Shown in pieces: positions 1 through 4,584 of a stretch of 6,326 bases of DNA (position 1 is the stretch's first letter; each line of letters begins with the position of its first letter). The DNA is taken from assembly GCA_030630695.1 (NCBI GenBank), contig DAOVMP010000029.1:1-6326 (forward strand), written 5' to 3'. This stretch comes from Candidatus Woesearchaeota archaeon. Lineage in GTDB: Archaea; Nanobdellota; Nanobdellia; Woesearchaeales; ARS49. The notes under the pieces are model-generated. The model was not told the origin of the DNA, did no database searches, and saw only the letters and a list, made by a program, of their open reading frames with translations. The position numbers and the translations under genes are program-made.

Positions 1-1
1 A

Positions 2-259
2 GAATTATTCTCTATAAACGGAAATTATATTTCCGCATTGCAGGATTTAGATTATATTGATGATAAGGATTATCAAAAATACAGAATTAGAACGTTTTGT
101 CTTAATTGTTCTGGCTTTGTAAAATCTCCTAAGCAGGAATTAAAAAATATTTTTAAGGAGTTTTGGCATTGTTATGTCAAGTCTGGTTTATCTTATCTAA
201 TAAGTAAAAAGAAAAAAAGACGTTTGTCAGAGAAATTTCTAAGGAAAGTATGTTGGTAA
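2..259 (+). CDS. 3' end of an unidentified gene (partial, start outside the window)
   Basis: The reading frame is open from base 2 to a TAA at 257-259, giving at least 85 residues, so this is the C-terminal part of a longer protein. A TTG at 38 could serve as a start, but nothing like a ribosome binding site or TATA box sits before it and the frame stays open to the edge, so continuation upstream is more likely. The visible part has an acidic stretch (DLDYIDDKD), a Cys pair (TFCLNCSGF), an amphipathic helix region and a very basic tail (KKKKRR near the end). I do not recognise the family. The tail vaguely resembles the C-terminal helices of some B12-binding radical SAM proteins and some glycosyltransferases, too weakly for an assignment. 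The next gene downstream has its own promoter, so co-transcription is not needed. Confidence 0.6.
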   Translation, partial: ELFSINGNYISALQDLDYIDDKDYQKYRIRTFCLNCSGFVKSPKQELKNIFKEFWHCYVKSGLSYLISKKKKRRLSEKFLRKVCW

Positions 260-260
260 T

Positions 261-293
261 TAAATGTTTTTGATAACTTTTAAGAAACATTTA
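261..293. repeat. 9-bp inverted repeat overlapping the promoter of the 335-757 gene
   Basis: TAAATGTTT (261-269) and AAACATTTA (285-293) are perfect reverse complements with a 15-base spacer. The left arm starts one base after the stop codon of the upstream gene. The right arm covers the BRE and the first half of the TATA box of the next gene. It could be the stem of a terminator for the upstream gene (a T-rich stretch follows at 302-307) or an operator that blocks TFB/TBP access. The sequence alone cannot separate these. Confidence 0.4.
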
Positions 294-297
294 TATA
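283..297 (+). promoter_or_regulatory. Archaeal promoter (BRE + TATA box) for the 335-757 gene
   Basis: TTTATATA at 290-297 is a strong archaeal TATA box, and the purine-rich AAGAAACA just before it fits a BRE. A start site about 26 bases downstream falls near 319, which leaves a leader of about 13-16 bases carrying the ribosome binding site GGTGAT. Unlike most promoters in this window, it is therefore placed to make a mRNA with a short leader. Confidence 0.65.
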
Positions 298-325
298 CTC
301 GTTTTTTAATATTTGATATAAAAAA

Positions 326-331
326 GGTGAT
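326..331 (+). promoter_or_regulatory. Ribosome binding site GGTGAT choosing between two adjacent ATGs
   Basis: GGTGAT at 326-331 can pair with the 3' end of archaeal 16S rRNA (…AUCACCUCC). Two in-frame ATGs follow, at 332 and 335. The first leaves no spacer and the second leaves three bases. Since very short spacers are unfavourable, 335 is the better start; the products differ by one Met. Confidence 0.6.
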
Positions 332-334
332 ATG

Positions 335-757
335 ATGGTAGAATTAGTAATAATCCCTGCATTGTTTATAGGTGCCATAATTGGCGTGTATGAAGCTATT
401 CTACTTCATAGAGACGTTACTGTTCCTACTCATCGTTTTGGTCATACTCTTCATGCTTTTGTTTATGCAATTATTGCTGTTTTTATTACTATGAATACTG
501 CTTTTGTTTATCACACTTTTAGTTTTTTGCATCAGGTTCCTTTATTAGAACATGCAATTGTTTTTCAGATAGCTATTGGTCTTATTACTGTAATTAAGGT
601 TCATGGATCAAGTTATGCTATTAGAAGTCGTTTTGGAGGAGCTTCTGTTGGTATGGCAGAAACCTGGACTCATTCTTTGTTAGTAGGTGCTTTAGTTGTT
701 GCAGCACCGTATATTTGGCCTTTTTTACAGCCAATGATGCCTGCTTGGTTGAATTAA
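335..757 (+). CDS. Histidine-rich four-helix membrane protein of unknown function
   Basis: This 140-residue protein (141 if the ATG at 332 is used) is mostly hydrophobic, with about four predicted membrane helices near residues 3-23, 41-62, 73-92 and 113-133. It has nine histidines (25, 33, 37, 40, 60, 66, 73, 90, 113), four of them clustered in and around a THRFGHTLH stretch just before helix 2. Acidic residues E20, E72 and E109 lie in or at the ends of helices close to histidines. That pattern could form a metal or haem site in the membrane, but this is inference. There is no signal peptide with a cleavage site and no soluble domain. It stands alone: its own TATA box and ribosome binding site precede it, and the next gene is convergent, ending 19 bases away. 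I do not recognise a named family. Confidence 0.85.
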   Translation: MVELVIIPALFIGAIIGVYEAILLHRDVTVPTHRFGHTLHAFVYAIIAVFITMNTAFVYHTFSFLHQVPLLEHAIVFQIAIGLITVIKVHGSSYAIRSRFGGASVGMAETWTHSLLVGALVVAAPYIWPFLQPMMPAWLN

Positions 758-776
758 AGCTTTCTTTTCTTAGAAA
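758..776 (+). terminator. Pyrimidine-rich gap between convergent genes, possible terminator
   Basis: Only 19 bases separate the two convergent stop codons. On the plus strand the gap is a pyrimidine tract (CTTTCTTTTCTT) followed by AGAAA, which can form at most a 5-bp stem with TTTCT. Archaeal termination often needs only a U-rich stretch, so this could end the plus-strand transcript. There is no strong hairpin. Confidence 0.3.
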
Positions 777-1154
777 TCAGATAGATCTTATTATTGCATT
801 GCTTTGACTTATTTTTTTGTCAAGTTCTTCTATTCGTTCAATAATTAATAGTATATCTTCTTTTGAAACTGCTTTGCTTAACTCTATAACAACTATTTTT
901 TCATTACCTAATGGTTTATTAAGTTCTTTTATTGGATAAGTTTTTAGCAATATTCTTTGTTTTTTTATAGCATCGCTTATTACTACTATTACGCGTTCTA
1001 CATAACCTAGTTTGAGGTTTTTTTGTTCTGGTTTTTCCATAAGAAGTGGGAACTGAAGAAATCCAGGATTAGAAATTAAATTAATGTATTTTATTTTTTC
1101 GTTTTGTTGAACTAGTAATGCACGTTTCACATTTTTTAATTGTGAATCTTCCAT
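777..1154 (-). CDS. 125-residue protein of unknown function, second gene of an operon
   Basis: A soluble-looking protein with no membrane segment or Cys cluster. The N-terminal third is mixed charged and hydrophobic. Residues about 50-62 (LGYVERVIVVISDA) and 86-93 (KIVVIELS) look like beta strands, and the last 30 residues (ILLIIERIEELDKK) look like an amphipathic, possibly coiled-coil helix. I do not recognise the family. The ATG at 1154 directly abuts the TAG of the upstream membrane-protein gene (1157-1155), and a GGAGG inside the end of that gene serves as its ribosome binding site. It is therefore almost certainly translated from the same mRNA. Both proteins have charged helical segments that could interact, but that is inference. 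Confidence 0.8.
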   Translation of the reverse strand: MEDSQLKNVKRALLVQQNEKIKYINLISNPGFLQFPLLMEKPEQKNLKLGYVERVIVVISDAIKKQRILLKTYPIKELNKPLGNEKIVVIELSKAVSKEDILLIIERIEELDKKISQSNAIIRSI

Positions 1155-1775
1155 CTATTCATGTCCTCCAATCAGGTCTGCTGCGCATGCTCCTATCATT
1201 GCTGTTAAAGTTACTGCTGCTAATTGTTTGTATGCATCCCAGAAATTGTTCATAAAATCTGGTTGGAATAATAATAGAACAACTGTTGCTGTCAAAATTG
1301 CTATCATGTATAACACTACTAATCTGATTGGCAAAAACCATAATATTTTTTTAACTCTGATTTTTCTGTATCCTGTTGCATAGAGAAATACTCCGCCGAT
1401 GATAAATGCTAAAGGAAAAAGTATTGTTGCTCTTACTATATCTATTTGCTCTGCTACTTTAATTCCGTAAACAAAAGTATAATGCGCTACAACTCCGATA
1501 AATGCTCCTAAGCTTCCTTTGGCAACATCTTTGTAGGTTATTCTTCTTAGTGGGTGTGGTTCTGTTGCTTCTTTTATTTGTTTTTCTAGATCTTCTAAGT
1601 CTTCTGATTGTTCTTTTTCTTGTTTTAGTTCTTTTATTTGTAAGTTTTCAAGTTTTTTAACGCTTTTTAGAATTTTATTTAGTTTAGTATCTACTGTGAC
1701 CTTTTTCTTCCTCTTCGCAAGAAAAGCTTTGCTTTTCTGCGCGCCAAAAAACTTGTTTTTTGTGCGTTTTACCAT
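1155..1775 (-). CDS. DUF2391/COG4711-like membrane protein with basic, coiled-coil N-terminus
   Basis: A 206-residue protein in three parts. Residues 1-25 are extremely basic (MVKRTKNKFF… and KRKKK). Residues about 30-70 are rich in Lys, Glu and Leu and look like a coiled coil. Residues 75-206 carry about four membrane helices (near 87-104, 113-134, 150-171, 183-203). The HPLRRITYKDV segment entering helix 1 and the closing GACAADLIGG resemble archaeal members of the uncharacterised integral membrane family DUF2391/COG4711 as I remember them; no search was run. The function of that family is unknown. The basic tail is probably cytoplasmic and could bind nucleic acid or anionic lipid (inference). 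The ATG at 1775 lies 27-34 bases from a TATA box, giving a nearly leaderless mRNA. It is the first gene of an operon with the 125-residue gene. The mRNA for the basic tail contains two hairpin-forming repeats. Confidence 0.8.
   Translation of the reverse strand: MVKRTKNKFFGAQKSKAFLAKRKKKVTVDTKLNKILKSVKKLENLQIKELKQEKEQSEDLEDLEKQIKEATEPHPLRRITYKDVAKGSLGAFIGVVAHYTFVYGIKVAEQIDIVRATILFPLAFIIGGVFLYATGYRKIRVKKILWFLPIRLVVLYMIAILTATVVLLLFQPDFMNNFWDAYKQLAAVTLTAMIGACAADLIGGHE
1165..1169 (-). promoter_or_regulatory. GGAGG ribosome binding site inside the preceding gene's C-terminal codons
   Basis: The Gly-Gly codons near the end of the upstream protein read GGA GGA on the minus strand. This creates a GGAGG ten bases before the ATG at 1154. 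It supports that start and suggests translational coupling of the two genes. Confidence 0.65.
1720..1762 (-). repeat. Two adjacent inverted repeats in the 5' coding region
   Basis: On the plus strand, AGAAAAGC (1720-1727) and GCTTTTCT (1731-1738) are perfect complements with a 3-base loop. CAAAAAAC (1745-1752) and GTTTTTTG (1755-1762) are complements around 2 bases. In the mRNA they form two consecutive hairpins covering codons about 5-19, which encode the lysine-rich tail. They may slow early translation or be remnants of a small palindromic insertion; part may be chance, because A-rich Lys codons and T-rich Phe codons are naturally complementary. Confidence 0.4.
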
Positions 1776-1801
1776 TAAAATATATATTAATAGAAGCGAT
1801 A

Positions 1802-1809
1802 TTTAAATA
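1802..1809 (-). promoter_or_regulatory. TATA box for the 1775-777 operon
   Basis: TTTAAATA at 1802-1809 reads as TATTTAAA on the minus strand, inside the near-palindromic ATATTTAAATAT. Its centre is about 30 bases before the ATG at 1775, so transcription should begin only about 4-5 bases before the start codon. A second AT-rich stretch (ATATATATT) at 1780-1788 is too close to the ATG to be the box for this start. Confidence 0.5.
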
Positions 1810-1821
1810 TTTCTAAGAATT

Positions 1822-1869
1822 ATAGAAAAAATCGCCTAAATTAAGGCATAATTATGCGATTTTTTCTAT
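1822..1869. terminator. 14-bp perfect inverted repeat with U-run on both strands, bidirectional terminator candidate
   Basis: ATAGAAAAAATCGC (1822-1835) and GCGATTTTTTCTAT (1856-1869) are perfect complements around a 20-base loop. Each arm ends in six T on the strand where it is the 3' arm, as expected for a terminator working in either direction. The loop region also holds competing short pairings: GCCT/AGGC (1834-1837 with 1844-1847) and a 12-bp palindrome GCATAATTATGC at 1846-1857. It lies downstream of L35Ae and upstream of the next promoter on the same strand, so its main job is probably to end the L35Ae transcript. Confidence 0.6.
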
Positions 1870-1871
1870 CC

Positions 1872-1911
1872 CGCAAAATCTCTGAATATTGATTGCTTAA
1901 GAGATTTTGCG
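1872..1911. repeat. 12-bp perfect inverted repeat immediately after the L35Ae stop codon
   Basis: CGCAAAATCTCT (1872-1883) and AGAGATTTTGCG (1900-1911) are perfect complements with a 16-base loop. The first base of the stem is the base right after the L35Ae TAA (1914-1912). There is no U-run directly after the 3' arm on the minus strand. It may therefore be a 3'-end stabilising stem or the first half of a compound terminator with the 1822-1869 hairpin two bases further on. Confidence 0.55.
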
Positions 1912-2175
1912 TTATTCGATTTTTACTTTGGTTCCTAGGCTCTGTCCAGGCATTCCTTTTTCAAAAATCGCTCTTACAATTCCGTTTCTGCCATGTGCAA
2001 AAGAAATCTTTCCTTTGATTATATTCCCTTTTTTTCCAGGAGTATTCCAAGTAACTGTTTTCCCAACTAGTTTTTCAGCTTTTTCTTTAGAATCCACACC
2101 GTTAACTTCAATAAGCATCTGATTCTTGCTTTTAACTCGTACACTTCCTCTAAAGCTGGTTATTGTGCCTTCCAT
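1912..2175 (-). CDS. rpl35ae: Large-subunit ribosomal protein L35Ae (eL33 family)
   Basis: This 87-residue protein matches the L35Ae family over its whole length, at the usual archaeal size. Visible landmarks are the opening MEGTITSFRGS, the central VNGVDSKEKAEKLVGKTVTW (about residues 24-43), KGKISFAHGRNG (54-65) and the closing AIFEKGMPGQSLGTKVKIE, which is the family's 'R-A-x-F-x-x-G-x-P-G-x-x-x-G' end. It is a small beta-barrel protein of the archaeal and eukaryotic 50S/60S subunit, absent from bacteria and patchily kept among archaea. It stands alone here, not in a ribosomal operon. The ATG at 2175 lies about 26 bases from a TATA box, predicting a leaderless mRNA. A 7-bp inverted repeat fills the space between box and start, and two strong stems follow the stop codon. 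Confidence 0.95.
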   Translation of the reverse strand: MEGTITSFRGSVRVKSKNQMLIEVNGVDSKEKAEKLVGKTVTWNTPGKKGNIIKGKISFAHGRNGIVRAIFEKGMPGQSLGTKVKIE

Positions 2176-2176
2176 A

Positions 2177-2195
2177 CTCAGAAGAGAGTTCTGAG
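2177..2195. promoter_or_regulatory. 7-bp inverted repeat between TATA box and start of L35Ae, operator candidate
   Basis: CTCAGAA (2177-2183) and TTCTGAG (2189-2195) are perfect complements with a 5-base spacer, ending one base before the ATG. If transcription starts at or near the ATG, as the TATA spacing predicts, the repeat is not transcribed. It would then act as DNA, as a binding site for a repressor that blocks initiation. If the start lies further upstream, it would be a small hairpin hiding the start codon. Confidence 0.45.
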
Positions 2196-2196
2196 C

Positions 2197-2206
2197 TATT
2201 TAAAAA
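2197..2206 (-). promoter_or_regulatory. TATA box for L35Ae
   Basis: On the minus strand this reads TTTTTAAATA, preceded by TAACC. Its centre is about 26 bases before the ATG, which predicts a leaderless transcript. The core is close to symmetric, so it could also fire weakly toward the G-rich patch on the plus strand. Confidence 0.6.
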
Positions 2207-2296
2207 GGTTACGGTAGGATTGTTTGAGAAGGGTCGGTTAGTGAAAGGATGTTTGGGTTGTTGGTTTGAGCGATAAGTTAAATAGATTAATAAATA
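2207..2296. other. Intergenic region with a G-rich, C-poor patch
   Basis: On the plus strand, 2207-2272 has 28 G and only 3 C in 66 bases, with eight runs of two or three G, inside a strongly AT-rich genome. It has too few C to fold into a GC hairpin. No gene longer than a few codons is convincing here. The remainder (2273-2296) is AT-rich and follows the stop of the 303-residue gene. The patch may be a small RNA, a two-layer G-quadruplex former or a protein binding region; I cannot tell which. Confidence 0.4.
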
Positions 2297-3208
2297 TTAA
2301 TTCCATTCGCTAAAAGGTTTACCTTTTTCCTTAAAATTAAGAAATCTTACGATAAACTCAAATAATTCCTTTTGGGATGAAACTTTTTCTGTCTCTGGAT
2401 AAAAACCAAATTTTCTACCTTGGTGTCTACTTAATCCGATTCTGAACTTTCCTGAAAATTTACTATTCTGTATCCCATTCCATTCCCGAGTTCTACTTTC
2501 TTCTGTTTCCCCCAGCATATATTGTCTCTGCATAAACGCATTTCTTAATTCATTTTTTCTAAGATATTCGTAAGTTTCTTTCCATTTTGAAAAATTTTCT
2601 TGCATAACTTTGTAAAGTTCTTCTTTATTCATATTTTTATAAGTAAGATTAAAACTTAATTTGGTGTTTAAATCGATATTATAATTATCTCTTAATCCAA
2701 AATTAATAGAAATACTTCTATCTGGAACTTCAAAAAAACTGTATCCATACTGTGAATACCAAAAATTAACACTTTTTGTTACAAAACCATCAAATCTTTT
2801 GCAGGAAATCTCCATACAAGGAGCTCCATCTTTTATTACATTAGACCAATCTTTACAATCTTCCCAATTATTAACCATAGAAAAATAATAGTTTCCTTTT
2901 GGTATTTTAGCATAAGCTTCATAAACTTCTTCAGCGGCTTTTAATGCGTCGGGCATTATTTCTTCTAAAATTACTTCTTTTCTTTCTTCATTCAAAGTCG
3001 GACAATGCACATGTTCGCCGTTTACAGCTTTATTCCATTGTTCTATCTGATGAGGCATATAAACTAATTCAATTATCCTCTTAACTTGTCCGATATTGTA
3101 TCTTGTATACGTACGATTTCGTTCTTCTTCTCTTTGCAATAGAAATTCATCTCTAGAGTTTTCTACAGGAATATTAGAAATATCATCTATATAAATTTCA
3201 TCCTTCAT
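2297..3208 (-). CDS. 303-residue soluble protein, family not recognised
   Basis: No membrane segment or signal peptide is visible. Residues 1-35 are acidic and probably flexible. About 38-100 looks helical. The middle (about 105-190) is rich in aromatic residues and alternating strands (NYYFSMV, SVNFWYSQYGYSFFEV, SISINFGL, LSFNLTY), suggesting a beta-sheet domain. About 194-232 is helical and charged, and the C-terminus (255-303) again mixes strands and a helix (FIVRFLNF). Possible metal ligands are the H66-x-H68-C69 group, C118, C131 and C136, but their spacing fits no zinc motif I know. It has its own TATA box and no operon partner; flanking genes are the permease upstream and L35Ae downstream. 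Base composition matches its neighbours, so recent transfer is not obvious. I assign no function. Confidence 0.85.
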   Translation of the reverse strand: MKDEIYIDDISNIPVENSRDEFLLQREEERNRTYTRYNIGQVKRIIELVYMPHQIEQWNKAVNGEHVHCPTLNEERKEVILEEIMPDALKAAEEVYEAYAKIPKGNYYFSMVNNWEDCKDWSNVIKDGAPCMEISCKRFDGFVTKSVNFWYSQYGYSFFEVPDRSISINFGLRDNYNIDLNTKLSFNLTYKNMNKEELYKVMQENFSKWKETYEYLRKNELRNAFMQRQYMLGETEESRTREWNGIQNSKFSGKFRIGLSRHQGRKFGFYPETEKVSSQKELFEFIVRFLNFKEKGKPFSEWN

Positions 3209-3231
3209 TATAAAGATAAAATTATGCCTTT

Positions 3232-3239
3232 CTTTTAAA
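3232..3239 (-). promoter_or_regulatory. TATA box for the 303-residue gene
   Basis: On the minus strand this reads TTTAAAAG. The centre is about 27 bases before the ATG at 3208, predicting a leaderless or nearly leaderless mRNA. No ribosome binding site is seen before that ATG, which agrees. Confidence 0.5.
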
Positions 3240-3284
3240 GCTTATGAAATAATATTACAACATCCCACAGTCATTATATGTATG

Positions 3285-4475
3285 TTACAACAAATAAAAA
3301 ACAATAACCGGCAACAATAAACATCCCATTGCATTACTGCGACAACATCCACTTAATTGTGGTATTACTCCAACAGCAGTACTAATTACAAGAACAATAA
3401 GACCTATCCATCCTGATAAAATTAAACTCAAAAAAGTGATAAATCCGATTATAAACAAAGAAATATACATATAATTTATTTTTCCCACGATTTTTGCAAA
3501 TATTTTTGCAATTTTCAATGCTAATATTGTTGCAACTCCGCCAACTATTAATGTAATTGCTGCAAAGAGAACCAAACGTGTTATGTCTATAACACTGATT
3601 ATTTCCATCACAACTGCTATTGCTCCGTTCCGAGCTTTTTCTATAGTATAGACAGATACTAAAGCAATTACAAAATTTACAGTGTTAATACCTCCAACTA
3701 AAATTAAATAAGCATATTCTTTGATTTTAAAAACAATTGTACTAAGAGCAGCTGCCTGTGCTGCTCCTAGGCCGGGAAATAGAGCAACAAAACTTCCTGA
3801 AATCGCTCCGCCAATAATCGCTAAAAAATCTCTGCCAGAGACATCTATTGTTTCTTCTACTTTTTGCAATGGAACCTTAACTGAATTAGAAAGTGATAAT
3901 AACAAAGCACTAACCCCAAACATCCCGGATAATAATGGAAATAATGGTTGAGAAATTTCAGAACGTAAAACAATTAATCCTAATATTCCTGAAAAAATAA
4001 AAACTAAAACAGCCCATTTTTTATTTGAATCTTTGAATAACATTATAAAAACAATTATTATAAGAAGCCATCCTAAAATTGGTTTAATAATAGAATATAT
4101 GATTGGAAAAATAAATGCAAACAAAGGCATTAGAACAATTGCAAAAATTAAGCAAAGCAAAGAACCGATTACAGTTAATCGAACAGCATCCCATCCTTTT
4201 CCTTCAAAAAGAAGTTTATGTCCTGGAAGAACCGCCATTACCATGTCAGGATCAGGAGCTCCTAAAAAAACAGACGGGATTGAATCTAAAAAAGTATGCG
4301 TTACGCCCATTGAAATTATTATTACAGCAATAATCAAAGGACTTGTCCATTCTAATAAAATAGAACTAATGCTAAGAAGCATTACAGAAACTAAATTTAT
4401 ATGAACTCCCGGAGTTAATCCAGTAATTATACCAAATAAAATTCCAATTAATATTCCGATAAGGTATTCTATCAT
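3285..4475 (-). CDS. TctA-like membrane permease (COG1784 type)
   Basis: A 396-residue protein with about ten to eleven membrane helices. The two halves each carry a glycine/proline signature: GLTPGVHINL near residues 19-28 and ALFPGLGAAQAA near 231-242. The C-terminus ends in a CCRSNAMGCLLLPVI stretch. This arrangement matches the TctA/DUF112 fold as found in archaea (COG1784), shorter than the roughly 500-residue bacterial TctA. Bacterial TctA is the large subunit of tripartite tricarboxylate transporters; here no TctB or TctC gene is adjacent, so substrate and mechanism are unknown. The ATG at 4475 is chosen because GGAG (4488-4485) lies nine bases upstream and the protein then starts MIEYLIGILIG, directly at helix 1. 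In-frame ATG 4499 and TTG 4511 would add 8 or 12 polar residues without better signals. Its promoter region is shared with the divergent phosphatase gene. Confidence 0.85.
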   Translation of the reverse strand: MIEYLIGILIGILFGIITGLTPGVHINLVSVMLLSISSILLEWTSPLIIAVIIISMGVTHTFLDSIPSVFLGAPDPDMVMAVLPGHKLLFEGKGWDAVRLTVIGSLLCLIFAIVLMPLFAFIFPIIYSIIKPILGWLLIIIVFIMLFKDSNKKWAVLVFIFSGILGLIVLRSEISQPLFPLLSGMFGVSALLLSLSNSVKVPLQKVEETIDVSGRDFLAIIGGAISGSFVALFPGLGAAQAAALSTIVFKIKEYAYLILVGGINTVNFVIALVSVYTIEKARNGAIAVVMEIISVIDITRLVLFAAITLIVGGVATILALKIAKIFAKIVGKINYMYISLFIIGFITFLSLILSGWIGLIVLVISTAVGVIPQLSGCCRSNAMGCLLLPVIVFYLL

Positions 4476-4484
4476 TGTTTCAAA

Positions 4485-4488
4485 CTCC
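4485..4488 (-). promoter_or_regulatory. GGAG ribosome binding site fixing the permease start
   Basis: GGAG on the minus strand, nine bases before the ATG at 4475. It decides for 4475 over the upstream in-frame ATG 4499 and TTG 4511. Confidence 0.5.
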
Positions 4489-4499
4489 GTTTGGAACAT

Positions 4500-4541
4500 T
4501 GAAAATTTCAACTATTTTTCTATGTATCTTTGAAATTTTCA
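4500..4541. promoter_or_regulatory. Pair of 11-bp palindromes, tandem operator candidate
   Basis: TGAAAATTTCA (4500-4510) and TGAAATTTTCA (4531-4541) are each palindromic around a central base and are near-identical to one another. Their centres are 31 bp apart, close to three helical turns, so two dimers would sit on the same DNA face. Together they also form a 12-bp perfect inverted repeat (4500-4511 with 4530-4541). They lie just past the shared TATA element on the permease side, in a repressor position for the permease and upstream of the TATA box of the phosphatase gene. Confidence 0.45.
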
Positions 4542-4554
4542 TTTTTTAGTAAAC

Positions 4555-4568
4555 TTTATATTTTAAAA
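4555..4568. promoter_or_regulatory. Shared divergent TATA element for permease and phosphatase genes
   Basis: TTTATATTTT at 4555-4564 on the plus strand is centred 25-26 bases before the phosphatase ATG at 4585, predicting a leaderless mRNA. The overlapping minus-strand reading (TTTAAAATATAA) could serve the permease. It would start transcription near 4534 and leave a leader of about 60 bases that contains the GGAG site. I see no other good TATA box for the permease. Confidence 0.5.
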
Positions 4569-4584
4569 CCTCTTTTATCCAAAT

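Noticed and set aside
19..35. Perfect 7-bp inverted repeat CGGAAAT-TAT-ATTTCCG
   Set aside because: It lies inside the open frame of the partial gene with nothing around it suggesting a regulatory role; such short stems are common in AT-rich coding DNA.
1846..1857. 12-bp palindrome GCATAATTATGC as an independent operator
   Set aside because: It lies within the loop and 3' arm of the larger 14-bp stem, so it is better treated as an alternative pairing of that structure.
1907..2122. Plus-strand reading frame opposite L35Ae
   Set aside because: L35Ae matches its family over its full length on the minus strand, so the opposite frame is a shadow.
2220..2276. 18-codon plus-strand frame in the G-rich patch with a CLGCW motif
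   Set aside because: It needs a TTG or GTG start, has no convincing binding site and is too short to judge; the patch is better described by its composition.
3255..3292. Direct repeat TTACAACA at 3255-3262 and 3285-3292
   Set aside because: Only 8 bases, and the second copy overlaps the permease stop codon; probably chance.
3721..4404. Several plus-strand reading frames opposite the permease
   Set aside because: They are antisense to a clear multi-helix membrane protein and have low-complexity sequence without promoters or binding sites.
4476..4511. Longer permease start at TTG 4511 or ATG 4499
   Set aside because: The extension is polar, unlike the family's N-terminus, and the GGAG site is correctly placed only for ATG 4475.
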